In this document: piece after piece, positions 22,126 to 33,690 of the stretch
Position numbering within the stretch: position 1 is the first letter of the stretch
How the letters are laid out: every line of letters starts with the position of its first letter
Source of the DNA: Portulaca oleracea
Lineage: Eukaryota > Streptophyta > Magnoliopsida > Caryophyllales > Portulacaceae
Reading direction: 5' to 3'
Length of the DNA stretch: 64,000 nucleotides
Assembly (NCBI GenBank): GCA_029582165.1
Contig: CM055881.1
Span: forward strand, 28,762,094-28,826,093
Made by a program: the position numbers and the translations under genes
The notes under the pieces: model-generated
The model's input: only the letters and a program-made list of their open reading frames with translations
The model's database searches: none
What the model was told of the DNA's origin: nothing

Positions 22126-23514
22126 TAATGGGTAAAAGGAGGCACATAAGTGTATTTTATATAGTTATTTAGAGTTATAACTATGTACTATAATATAATA
22201 AATGAAGTGAACACTGCTAAGAAGAAGCTGCTGTGAGGAAACAGACAGTAGAGAGTCAGACATAGCAACGTGTTGGCCTCTAAGTAGTCTGCAGCCAAAT
22301 CTAATTGCTTCAAGAGCTGAAACTAATCAGACCAACAGTTGTACACTCACATAAAGCCACGTGTCTCAGCGTAAAATCTTTACTGCTTCATACAACTCCG
22401 CAATTACCATGCATTTTGACTGTAATTGATGATGAAGCCCATCTTAATTATAGTAATTAATACCCGCAGTGTTATTACTGCATGCGCTTGCTTGCTTGTC
22501 ATCATGCGCCAATTGTTGAGCCCAAAACTTTGATCAATCATATGATGTGTAAACCTAAGAATCGGTTGAAAATATTGTGTAAAGGAGCGTTTGAATTTAA
22601 TGCTGATTGGAACAAGTGTTTCGAGTGGAAAAAGTCAAAACCACAATTTTTTTAACTGGTGTGTTAATTTCGAGTAAAGTCAAACCCTTTTGGGGTACCC
22701 TTTTGGTGTTTAGTTCTATGGTGTGTAATTTATGTGTTCAATTATTGATATTAGTCGGTTTACGGGACAATTTTTCCTTCATCTTCACATTTTCATTGTC
22801 CATTAGTTGCATTAGATGGAGACTTTTGCCATTTTCTCAAAAAGTTCTTCTCTGTCTTGCATAACAAATAGATAGGCCTCTCTATACCACACATTTTTGT
22901 GTTTTATCACGTCCCTTTTTTTTCTTTGGGTTGGAATTTATTTACATGTGTCATTAGATGCGTATCACTTCAATTATTGTTCTTCATTTGTATGACTAGT
23001 GTATGTATGCTGTATTGATGATACATAATTTCTTTCAATATAATTTTTTCCTAGTGTGAAAATAATATTTAGTGATGATTGTATATGTTTGCTTACAAAA
23101 TTAGAATTATAATACCAAAAAAACACTTTATACTTGATTGTTATTTATCATTATTTGTTGTATAAAATATTTACTCTCTTTATTTAAAATTTGGGGTTTG
23201 AAAAGAAATCAAACCTAAATTCCCCCTTTATTCCATAATAAATTAATAATTGTAATTTTTTTTACTTTTTACTATCTTCAATACGCATTTTAACTTTCTA
23301 TTTTATATACATATTCTATACTGTTTTTTCGACCGCGCGTGTGTGTGTATATATATATATAATGGTAAAAGTTTGTAAAAATTGGTTTGTACTATTATAT
23401 TGCGCATAACCCATAACGACTAATAATATCAAACTGAAAGGAGTATATCACTAGGTTTACAATATCTCATTGTCCAGGACAAAAAAAATAATATTAATTG
23501 TATTAGGTGATATA
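22126..23514. other. No supportable gene
   Basis: AT-rich intergenic sequence, with GT/TA microsatellite tracts at about 23339-23361. No domain-bearing ORF was found. Confidence 0.5.
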
Positions 23515-23519
23515 GGAAG

Positions 23520-24396
23520 TGTTGAAGACAGGGTCAAGGTCCTTCACCGCGCATCCGTGAAGGACGTTCGGTTTTGATGAAAGTGAAAATTCGGAAAAGG
23601 AAGTTTCCTTATATTATATAATCTGATTATATATTCTGAGTATAATATATATTCTGATTGTATACTCAGATTATGTGTAGATAATATATATATTTTGATT
23701 ATATATTATATATTCTTATTATGGGCATGATTCTTGTAGATCTAAAAAGGAAACAAAAGGAAACAAATCAAGGGAAATCGATCATGTTTATTGCAGCAAC
23801 AAAAGGGAAGAAATCAACACATAAGGTAAGTTACCGTGGGAAGGATTCAAGTCCAAGCATCCAAAGACATCTATAAAAAGGACGATAGAAGAATTGAGAA
23901 GACAGGCGATTCCACGGAAGTAATCGCGGAGTAAGAAATCCGGTGGGATTTCTCCGAGTGTGTAACCAATGGTTCGGTGGTGAAGGTAGCCAGTAAAGGA
24001 CCTCTGGTGAAGGTATAGCCAAGGACCTTGGTGAGCATTCGTTGTGTCCACATGTGGTGGAGAGATGGTGTGTAGCAGAGCCTTGACGGACTAAGGCTGT
24101 GTGTGTTTGTGCTTCAATGTAATCCATCGTTTCAAATCGCCGCTAGGGTTTCCTACGACGATCCTTATTTGTATTCGACTCACGACATTCGATCTTGGTC
24201 GGTGATCCTATCGATAATCGCCTTCTTGTTTTGTTTTGTAAGTGTAACTTGTTCTTTGATTGTTATAAATCTAATGAGGTATTTCAGTTACACTATGTTT
24301 TGATCCTTGGCTTGAAACCAAGGAAGTTTGCTCTAACGTCCTTACCTAGTGTGTAGATCTTAATTGTGAACTTCACCCCCCTCTTGGGCTCCAATC
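23520..24396 (+). mobile_element. Solo copia LTR with GGAAG duplication
   Basis: It starts TGTTGAAGACAGGG and ends near CTTGGGCTCCAATC. Flanking GGAAG at 23515-23519 and 24397-24401 is a 5-bp duplication. Internal blocks (AACCAATGGTTCGGTGG, GTAGCAGAGCCTTGA, TAACGTCCTT) correspond to inverted counterparts in the solo LTR at 52880-53814. The last bases differ from the expected ACA, so the right boundary is approximate. No internal region or partner LTR exists, implying loss by LTR-LTR recombination. Confidence 0.65.
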
Positions 24397-24401
24397 GGAA
24401 G

Positions 24402-24840
24402 AAATCTACAATGATCCCTAGATAAATTACACTCACAATTAAATAGTAATTGTTTTAAAAACATTTTTTCTATGGATCATCTTCCAAAGAATATGCTACA
24501 TCTTACCATGTATATGCTTTGATATTTTGTTTTCCACTTAGGAAGATACTGATGTTGAAGTGTAGCAACGCATGATAGTTTTTTCTTATTCTTGCAATTT
24601 AATTGTGCGTATTTCCTAAAAAGGTAGTATTTGAGAGAAATTATCCGTATTAAAATAGTAGAAGAGTTCCTCTTTCAGCATGCTGTATGAAGCCGGGATA
24701 CGTGGCATAAACGTATGGGTGGGTCAAATATGAAAGGAAGAAAATGGTAATAAACTACGCGTATATTTTATACATATTGCTGACATATACCTTTTTGTTT
24801 TTTTTGGGCATATTACACTGAAACATAGATTTTGGGGCTG
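24402..24840. other. Upstream flank of MYB gene 2
   Basis: AT-rich, non-coding, no repeats recognised. Confidence 0.5.
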
Positions 24841-24849
24841 AAATTTCCT

Positions 24850-25097
24850 GAGAGCTTGACACGTCGACACTTTGTGAAATAGAGGCCGGCAACAAATCTT
24901 GTTGACTTGCTCTATTTTTGCACATATCCTCAACTCATATATATACACCCACCACTTGCTCTTATCTCCCATGCAAATACAACCTGCAGTATAACTTCCA
25001 AAGAAGCAAAGCAACAGCTAATTAACTGTAAAACTCTTACAGCAACAGCAGCAAACAAGAAGATCAATTCTTTTTCATTCTTTTACACAGAAAAAAG
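24850..25097 (+). promoter_or_regulatory. Promoter and 5' leader of MYB gene 2
   Basis: A TATA box (TATATATAC) lies at 24938-24946, about 155 bp before the ATG. GACACGTCG lies at 24858-24866, about 75 bp upstream of the TATA box, and is the same 9-mer as in the gene 1 promoter. The leader is CA-rich and lacks long upstream ORFs. Confidence 0.55.
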
Positions 25098-26334
25098 ATG
25101 GGTAGAGCTCCTTGCTGTGATAAGGATGGACTGAAGAAGGGTCCATGGTTGCCTGAAGAAGATCAGAAGCTTATGGATTACATTCAGAAGCATGGCCCTG
25201 GAAACTGGAGAACTCTTCCTAAGAAAGCTGGTAAGTTATTTTCATCTACGTACACTCAACTTTATATTGGGGGAAGAAATTAAAAATGAGTTTTTGTGCT
25301 GATGGAAATGGTGGAATTTTGATGATTCAGGTCTTCAGAGGTGTGGAAAGAGCTGCCGGCTTCGATGGACTAACTATCTCCGACCAGATATCAAAAGAGG
25401 AAGATTTTCATTTGAAGAGGAGGAGACCATAATTCAACTCCACAGTATTCTGGGCAACAAGTAAGTTCAATTATTGTTTGAAAGATACAGTTTTTACATG
25501 CTGAGTAAAGAACAAAAAGAATGTTTGTTCTTATTGTGCGGTGTTTTTCTTTGTTTGGTTAGGTGGTCAGCAATCGCTGCTAAACTTCCAGGAAGGACAG
25601 ACAACGAAATCAAGAACTACTGGAACACGCACATTAGAAAGCGGCTTCTCCGAATGGGAATCGATCCGGTGACCCACACTCGTAGGCTGGACATTCTAGA
25701 CCTTCCAGCCCTGTTGAGTGCACAGCAACAGACCAACAACTCTCAGCTTAACCTCTTGAAGTTGCTCAGCTTACAAACTTTGGTCAACCCAGAACTTCTC
25801 AAGTTAGCCACTCTTCTGTCCACCAACCAAAACAACAACCTCAACCTCCTCCAAAACCTTCAACAAAACCAACTCCCTAACCCCATGCAAAACCCATTGC
25901 AACCCCCCATTCAAAACCTCCCATCTTGCTCCACAATCACAACTCCTATCCAAGTCACTGCAGATGCCCAAATAATGCAACCAAACATGGCACAATACCC
26001 AGCTGACATTTCCGGGTTTGACACCACAAACTTCGGAACTCAAACCGGTTCGGGTTTGGAACAACAATGGCACAGCAATGGTTTCGTCGGCGCAGAAGCT
26101 CCTGTGCAGGGAAACCAGACCGAGTTTTTGTCAGCCGAAGACGAAGCCGTATTGAACTGGTTCGGGTACCCGACGTTGCAGTCGGATAACAGCAATCAAA
26201 GCCTGAGCTCAAGCCAACAGACGCCATTGAGTTCCAACTCCATCAACCCAAACAGCAGTAGCGAAGATGAGATCGATAGCTACTGCAGGAACCTCTTGAA
26301 TCTCGACTTCCCAGTTGACCTTTTTGATGTATAG
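25098..26334 (+). CDS. R2R3-MYB transcription factor, subgroup 11 type (MYB41/74/102-like), gene 2
   Basis: The exons are 25098-25230 (133 nt), 25331-25460 (130 nt) and 25563-26334 (772 nt), encoding 344 aa. The GT-AG introns are at the same positions as in gene 1. The start [17 protein letters not shown] opens R2 (Trp17, 37, 57), then R3 (Phe70, Trp89, Trp108) with the canonical [20 protein letters not shown]. The [18 protein letters not shown] and [11 protein letters not shown] motifs place it in subgroup 11 with Arabidopsis MYB41, MYB49, MYB74 and MYB102. The C-terminus is Asn/Gln-rich and ends with [13 protein letters not shown], shared in part with gene 1, then an acidic-hydrophobic tail likely to activate transcription. 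The expected role is ABA, osmotic or wound response and suberin/cuticle regulation. Confidence 0.95.
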
Positions 26335-26661
26335 GCTTCCTCGATCGATCTACCTTCTCCATTCTTTTCTTCTTCACTTTTTACATTTTGTAAAAAGAAA
26401 AGTATACTTGATTCATCATAGAATAAGTTCCTTATCAGGTGTACATTGATCATATACTATCATCCTACAAACGATGCGCCGGATTTTTTGATTGGTGACT
26501 TCATGTATTCCTTCTTTTTTTACACAGGATTTTTTTTTTTTTTTGGGATTTTGTTCTTACACTTGAGAAGAGGTTTCAGTCTTCACTTCTCGGATGGACT
26601 ATGTCAATATTAGAGGTTCTACAGCTTGTACTAGATAGCAAATGTAGCTTAATATCAATAT
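26335..26661 (+). other. 3' flank of MYB gene 2
   Basis: T-rich 3' UTR-like sequence follows the stop codon, with a long T-tract at 26528-26543. Nothing else is evident. Confidence 0.5.
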
Positions 26662-26666
26662 AAGTT

Positions 26667-26846
26667 TGTTGGGATTCACCCATAAGTAAAAATGTCTCAT
26701 ATCAGAAAAGTAAAGAGAAAGGACATGATATATATGTCAAGTGGACTACTCCTTTTAAAACCAATTGGTTTTAAGATGGAACCTCACTTAACTTGTGTAC
26801 CATGAGCCTTGATTGAAGTGGGCTCCCGCCTTGGATCTCCCCAACA
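26667..26846 (+). mobile_element. Solo TRIM LTR with perfect AAGTT duplication
   Basis: The 180-bp unit starts TGTTGGGATTCACCC and ends GATCTCCCCAACA. AAGTT is exact on both sides (26662-26666 and 26847-26851). It is homologous, in the opposite orientation, to the LTRs of the TRIM at 53999-54571. The exact duplication shows it arose by insertion followed by LTR recombination. Confidence 0.85.
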
Positions 26847-26900
26847 AAGTTTTCTTTTTCTTTTTTTTTTATTAAAATCTTTGACCATATATTTTCGAAA

Positions 26901-27256
26901 ACGATACGAGTTTTGGGGCAAGACACCTACCATTAAATTTATACAATTATATATGGAAATTAAACTAAATGATATAATTGAATTATATAATTATACTATC
27001 ACATATAAATTGCATAAAATTATATTTTTATCCATTATTTTTTTATCTTTCAATAAAATGCTTAAAATAAACTAAACGGAAGAGGTTTATTTGATTAAGT
27101 TACCTTTTGTGCTCATTGACCCAACATAAACATCCCAAACTTCTTATAATTTATACTTAACACTTACTATTAAAAAAAATAGAGCAAAAAATGATAAAAA
27201 ATACCAATTTGATGTAGAATAAGAGACATAAAAAATGTCTTGGGGCAAGACTCAGC
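26901..27256. mobile_element. MITE, ATGATA family copy 5
   Basis: The left end ACGATACGAGTTTTGGGGCA is a mutated version of copy 3's end. Near the right end GTCTTGGGGCAAGAC recurs. Interior blocks (ACTTCTTATAATTTATACTTAA, AAAATGCTTAAAATAA) match copies 3 and 4. The right terminus is less certain. Confidence 0.6.
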
Positions 27257-28769
27257 TCAGATGGTTGCCCATATATTTTTTAGTTGCTTTAACCATCTAT
27301 CGCGTGATTGAAAAGCAAGTCATGCATGTGTTCTACCTGAAAATTAATGGTGCAATACAAATATCCATATATAAAAAATGAGATCACAATTTCTGAATTG
27401 ATTTGTTTGTGTTAGTATTCACTTATAACAATCAAGTATAGGGAAAACGATGTCAAATTTGATGTACCAAATCAAATCTTCAATCCCTTAAACTTTTGAT
27501 GTCATGAAAGTAAACATGATGGTTTTATTTATTTTTTGAATTTTCTGACTAAAAGATTAAAGTTGACGATAAATTAATAAGCGTTTATTTTTTCATAATA
27601 CCACAAATATTTATCATAATTATCCATAAGTGGTTATCATCAGATTCATCACTTATCAATAAGCAATGGTCAACAATCATTGTCACTAAGTACAAAAGAT
27701 AATAATGATTTATGATGAGCATGTAGAACCAAAAATAAAATAAAATCCCAAGTAATACATTTAATGGGACGAGAATAAGAACAATAAAGTCTCTCTCTGA
27801 GTAGATCTTGCTAAGGACTATTGTTGCATAAAACTATTAGCAAGCTCTGTAGAAAGGTCATGACAAGGAATAAGTATTAAACTTTTAGGGTATGTTTGGT
27901 GTAAGGGGAAATCATATTTTTCCTCACTTGGTTCGTACCTCTCCCTGTGGCACTGCGTACCTCTTCTTCTTTCGTTACTAAGGGAAGATTGAACGAGAGA
28001 GAAAGAGTGAGGAAAAGCCAATCGTTACTGTCCTATGAAATGGTTTTACGGGATTCAGCCAATTGTTTTGATCGTGGGATATCATTGAGAAATAGGAATC
28101 CGTGTTATCAAAGGATTTCCCGCGATTTTTTCTAGTATGGAATGAGTCAATCATCCACTTTGGTATCTTATTGAACAAAAATGGTGATATTGGTCCTCCA
28201 TTGATCAAGAATTTTGATTTTTGGAAAGTATCATGATCATCCAATAAGAAGGCTTTCCATTTTTTCAAATGTGTTTATTGTTCTTATAATGGCATTTGGT
28301 GGTGAAAAAATTGTGAAAATCATCTTTCGGAAAATTATTTTCTCTCTTGATTAAGTAAATTATGTTCCTAAATCCAACATTATGAAAATCCAATTTCCCG
28401 ATCCATTACATACTCGTCATGGCTTAGAAAACTCTCCTCTCCTCACATTAGCTCATCTCCCTTGAAATTCATTTCTCATTCTACACTTTGTCCTCTCTCA
28501 TCTAGTTTCCTTCTATGGTCCGACCTCTTTCTCGTCCTATACTTTCTCTCTCATTCGAAATCTCTATACATTTAGTGGTTGAAGTTTGGCAATGGTGCTT
28601 GTGTTCATTATCAGAGAGGTTATATGTTGGTAACTACGTACTCTCTCTCTCCCCCTCTCCCTGATTCCTCCTCTTGTATCTGCACTTTATCAGCAATAGT
28701 TATGTCATAGCTTTCATTCTTTGTGCCTCTTTGCATTTTCCTAGAGCTGCAGTTTCGTTTAATGTCGTG

Positions 28770-28805
<36 letters not shown>

Positions 28806-29570
28806 TATGATTTTTGAGCTGAATTGGTCAATTAGGGTATCGATTTAAGTTATATCAATTTGGTTTTTCTTACTCATGGTTTGCATTGGCTTATGTTCTA
28901 AGTTTGGAGTTGCTGAATTAGGTTTTGTATCTTTAATTGATGAGAAATTAGAATTGCAAAAAAGCAAGTGATTTTTCACTCGTTTGATTTATGAGATTCC
29001 TTTTGACCTGGATTGCTCCCAATGGACCTGCTAGTTGGTAGATTCTGGTAGAACCTAGTTTTAGTTGAATCAATTACCTTGACACACTTATATATCCTAG
29101 TTGAATTTAGTTTTGGGGGAATTACCTAGGCCCATGCAATTATAGCTTCAACAACATTTAGCTTGAGATTTGATCTTGTATTGGTGCTCTCTCTTGTAAG
29201 TTCCTTGATTGTTTGTGTATAATCATGTGAAACTATCCTTTTTGTATATTTTGGTCAAAAATTTCTGTGTGACAATTGAGTCTCCGCGGGACATATACTT
29301 GATTATTTGATGACTCAAATGATATGTACAACTGTTGTAATCCCCTAACTCCCTTCATAATTTCTATCATTAGAGGATGTTACTATGATTATTATATGAA
29401 TTCATTGCTATGATTGTAATCCCTGGGCATGTCATCCAAGTGAAAGGTCTTGCATGGATTCAAGTCTCAACAACTCTAATATAGATTACGTATTAAACAA
29501 AGAATGAGAATTTGTATTATCCATGTTTCATGTCCAAATGTCAACTTCCACACATATAACATTTTTTGTT
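27257..29570. other. No supportable gene; microsatellite at 28771-28808
   Basis: AT-rich intergenic sequence. A CATA tetranucleotide run followed by TA repeats lies at 28771-28808. The motif GGGTATGTTTGG near 27889 resembles a Tourist MITE end, but no partner end was found. Confidence 0.45.
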
Positions 29571-29574
29571 ATAG

Positions 29575-31660
29575 TTAGCGGCCATCGAACCCTTTTATTC
29601 AACAAGAAAACGAGTGCCAAAAAGCATCACATAAACATGAGTTACAAGTTCAAGGATGCATAGCACAACCAGAGCACAGTGAAAAACAAACACACTGCAC
29701 TGAGACATTACTAACAGCAGTACACAACAGTGCAAAAGCAAAAAAAAAAAACCCCAGAGACACAAGCATGCTAAAACTGACAGTAGAGAGCATCAACCAT
29801 CAGCACCAGCAGCAAGAATTCTACTGAAAAATGAGAGGGATGCTGTGAAAGTTCATCGCCAGCGAGTCAACAAAATACTGATGCTTCACCTTCCATTCAG
29901 TCGACCATAATGAGACCCTCCATTTCACCGATTGTAGCACCAGCTCTTTGCACCTTTCTTGATTATCATATATCACAACATACCTATGACTCCAAAGAGA
30001 CCATATAATAGCAAAGAATGAGGCAATCCAACAGCTTGTTTTGAGCTTGTTGGCGAATTTAACTTGAAGCCAAGCGTCAAACATATTTCTCAGATTGCCT
30101 TCTTGCTGCACAATCTAACCCAAGGCTTGCATAATATCAAACCAAATAAACCACGCAAAGGAGCAGGAGAGAAGCAAATGATCAACACTTTCAGGCGCAA
30201 TCTCACAAAAAGGACAAATATTGGAAGATGCATCTATAACTCCTTTCCTTTGCAGCAAATCTCTGGTGTTTAGCCTCCCTATCAACGCTATCCATAACAA
30301 AATTTCAATCTTGGGAGGGGCAACCTTTTGCCACACCGAACACACAACAAAGTTAAATTGTGAATCACCATACACGATTTCCTCGGCCTTGTTCACGGAG
30401 AGACTGAGCAGAGAATGTTGTTGAACCCTGCCACACTATACTGTCGAGGACATTTCTTGTTGGTTAAACATTAATCAACATGGCTTTAAGACTCAATTCA
30501 TCACATGTAAGCTCTCTTTGCCAGGCAATGATCCATCTCCACGAATGACCTTCAAACCAACCAAAATCACACACTGCTCCTTGCTTATTATCAGCAATTT
30601 GATGCAGCTTAGGGAAAGTAACCATCGGCGCTTGACCCCCAAATCCAAGTATCCTCCCAAAAGCATATTCTAACACCATCACCAAGACTTACTTTCAATT
30701 GTTGTCTCATTACTTGTTGAATGCCAACATCATCTTGGATTTCCCTCTTGATATTATTCCAAGGACTAGCCTTCCAAGGTTTGTACTTGGAAGGAATGAG
30801 ACCAAAGTCCTCAGAGTGAATGGATTGAACAACTTTCTTCCACAACATACCCTCCTCAGAAACATACCTCCACCACCATTTGAAAAGAAGAGCAAGGCTT
30901 TTTAGATGCAAATCACCAACTTCAACCCACCTCTATCTTTAGGCCTTTGAATGACCTCCCATCTCACAAGAGCTGAGCCTCTACTCCTCCTGTCGGAACC
31001 TTTGGCCCAGAAAAACCTCATCTGAATTCTGTTAATTGCCTTAGCCACTAATTTAGGAATTTTGAACAGCCACAAATAATAGAGAGACAAGCTATTTAGA
31101 ACTGATTTGATGATCACCAATTTTCCCGCCTTGGAAAGGCAGCATGCTTTCCAGTTGGACAATTTGGACTGAATTTTGTTTAATATTAGCGTTCATGAGC
31201 ATTTTCTCTTCATATTAGCTCCTAGAGGGATTCCAAGATAGGTTATGGGTAAGCAAGCAAGCTTACACCCCAGCTTTTTGGCCATCTTCAGCCCCCACAT
31301 CTCATCTTTGCCCAGAACAATAAAGGAGGATTTGAAATAATTGATTGCTAACCCAACAAATTCTTCAAAGATTGTAATAATGCCTTCAAACTCAACAAGT
31401 CTAATTCTCTGGCTTTGGAGAAAATAATGGTATCATCTGTAAATTGAAGATGAGTGACATTCACCTTTTTGGCCCCAACATAGAGGCCAGAGAAATCACC
31501 ACGGCTAACACCTAAGTGCAATATACGGTTTAGAACTTTTGCAAGAAGGGCAAACAGCAACGGAAAAAGAGGATCACCCTGTTTTAGCCCCCGGCCAATG
31601 TGGAACGGCTTGGTGGGGGAGCCATTGATATTACTGAGATTCTTGTTGTCACATCTTTAA
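29575..31660 (-). pseudogene. LINE reverse-transcriptase half (5'-truncated)
   Basis: Reading leftward, about 31650-31348 encodes GLKQGDPLFPLLFALLAKVL and then the RT catalytic motif as QFTDDTIIF (usually FADD/YADD, so one residue is changed). Positions 31162-30902 encode the post-RT segment SNWKACCLSKAGKLVIIKSV and RIQMRFFWAKGS. The zinc-binding zf-RVT domain is at 30396-30115 (CPFCEIAPESVDHLLLSC). The C-terminal tail runs to about 29821. Stops and frame changes separate these blocks. Endonuclease and ORF1 are missing here, though equivalents lie at 36240-38640 in the same orientation. Confidence 0.85.
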
Positions 31661-31863
31661 TTCTTGCTGGTCTATTTAATTCAACCAAAAAGATATTATC
31701 CAATTAAGAAATGCAAATCTAATTAAAATGAGGAATATGGAAGAAAGCATAGTCTATTTTATTTTAATTAAATAATTACATAATGCGTAAAAAATCAATC
31801 ATTTTTTGATCCAATCATTGAAAAAACATTACTAAAATGAGAAAATCCATACTACCTCTATGT
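31661..31863. other. Short AT-rich spacer
   Basis: Nothing recognised between the LINE fragment and the foldback element. Confidence 0.5.
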
Positions 31864-32434
31864 AGTATAGTGGGGTTGTTTGCATTTTGCACCCCGAAGT
31901 GTAGGGTAATTTATTTTCTATACCCTTGATTTTCCATTAATTTTTTGGACCCTAAACTTTATGGGGTGAATAAAAAAGGACCTTAAAGTTTGTTGGCTGA
32001 AAAACAAGGCCCGTGTCTCGTTCTTTGTTTTCTTCTTATGTTTGAATTTCTCTCCCGATGAGCGCCAAACTTAAGGACTAAGGTTAAAACTGATATTGAA
32101 GCTATAATACACCTCTCATATTCATCTCGGAGCTAATTGGACCTAGGGTACTTAGGGGTCTAAGTAGCTCCGACATGAATAAGAGAGATGTGTTACAGCC
32201 TCAATATCGGTTTTAACCTTAGTCCTTAAGTTTAGCGCCAATCGGGAGAGAAATTCAAACTCGGGAAGAAAAAGAAAAACTGTACACGAGCCGTTTTTTT
32301 CAACCCGCAAACTTTAAAATCCCTTTTTATTCAGCCCACAAATATTAGGGTTCAAAAAATTAAAGTCGAAAACTGATGGTCCAAAAAATAATTACACTAT
32401 ACTTCGCGGTCCAAAATATAGAACCCTAGTATAG
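31864..32434. mobile_element. Large foldback element with arms of about 250 bp
   Basis: The two halves are inverted copies. Left blocks such as TAATTTTTTGGACCCTAA, AAGGCCCGTGTCTCG, GAATTTCTCTCCCGATGAG and AAGGACTAAGGTTAAAACTG each reappear reverse-complemented on the right, in order. The turn lies near 32115-32160. A single arm of the same element is found at 57350-57560. No coding capacity is present and no target duplication was identified. Confidence 0.75.
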
Positions 32435-33690
32435 TGAGCATACTGAAATAAAAAGTATCAATAAATACCCACCCTGGTACAATTTCACGAGTATGTTGGA
32501 GATATATAAGACAAGTTTAAGAAGCAAATTAAGTGTTAACACACTTAAGCAAGTCAACATGAACAAAGTCAAGACCCACAAGGGTGTCGTGTATAACATT
32601 AAAAAAACCCCTGAAGTACTAACAAGGGTCGTGCCAAATTATTGCGTTCTTTTAATGCTCCAACGGCAAGTTAATTCGGTTGATAATTCCTAATCAGATA
32701 TCATCATGCAATTTTTGACTCCAACAACTATATTTTCATGCATCAAGTAATACTTTAGAAATATATTACCAAGTAATAACAAAACACATTGAACATATAT
32801 CTCTGTAGTGTTGGTATACAACAGTAATCTAGAGAAATGCTCTTTGTATAAATGAGAAACAAGTCCAAGTTGTGCTTCACTTTACGTTAATGTTTTATCA
32901 TTTTTAACATTTACAGTATAGTGAATAGTTCGTTAGGAAAATGAGTTTGTCCATGACTCTTATGTTGATTTATATCTCCACTCTCCATCTTGTCTTACAT
33001 ACCCTAAGATGAACAAGAAGACTAAGTGAAGATGATGCAGATTAAACCACTCAAACGTCATTTTCCCAACAATCTTAAGAATCATTTACTAGAAAAAGTT
33101 GAATGAGACTAAAGAGTTAGACATCCAAGATTCATGAGATTACAAAGATAATTTATTTTATACACATTTATTAGCATCAATTTTTCATACAAGTTCATTA
33201 ATTCTTATTAAACAAGTTTACTGATTAAAGTTTATTAATCATTTGTTATCTATATGTGTTTGACATAGATGAGGAATCAATACATTGGAACGATAATGTA
33301 AGTTTTAATTTGTTGATGTTTTCAAGCACAAGCTGATTGTGAAAGGATGGTGATAGGACGATCAAGATAAGTCTCATACACATACACATATACAGGTACA
33401 AATGGTGAGGGTAGGAATTTGTGTGACTTTATTAGAGCTTTTTAGAAAGCACGAATTAATCATTTTTACTTTTTAAAAAAAATAATTAATGCATATTAAT
33501 TGATCATAAGATGTGTGATCCTAGGTGTCCTTAATTATGAGTTGGCAAACTATCATTGGTTGATCCGTTATCCGTAGATGTATTTTAAATAAAACACTTT
33601 GGGAAGGAAAATTGTAAGTTCGAATTATTTATTTTTCAATATCCCCGAAGTTTGGAATATGTATAGTTGTAGCCACCAGATTTTGTACCG
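32435..33690. other. No supportable gene
   Basis: AT-rich intergenic sequence with short frames only. Confidence 0.5.

Noticed and set aside
27889..28340. Possible Tourist-type MITE starting GGGTATGTTTGG
   Set aside because: No matching inverted end or TTA duplication could be found.
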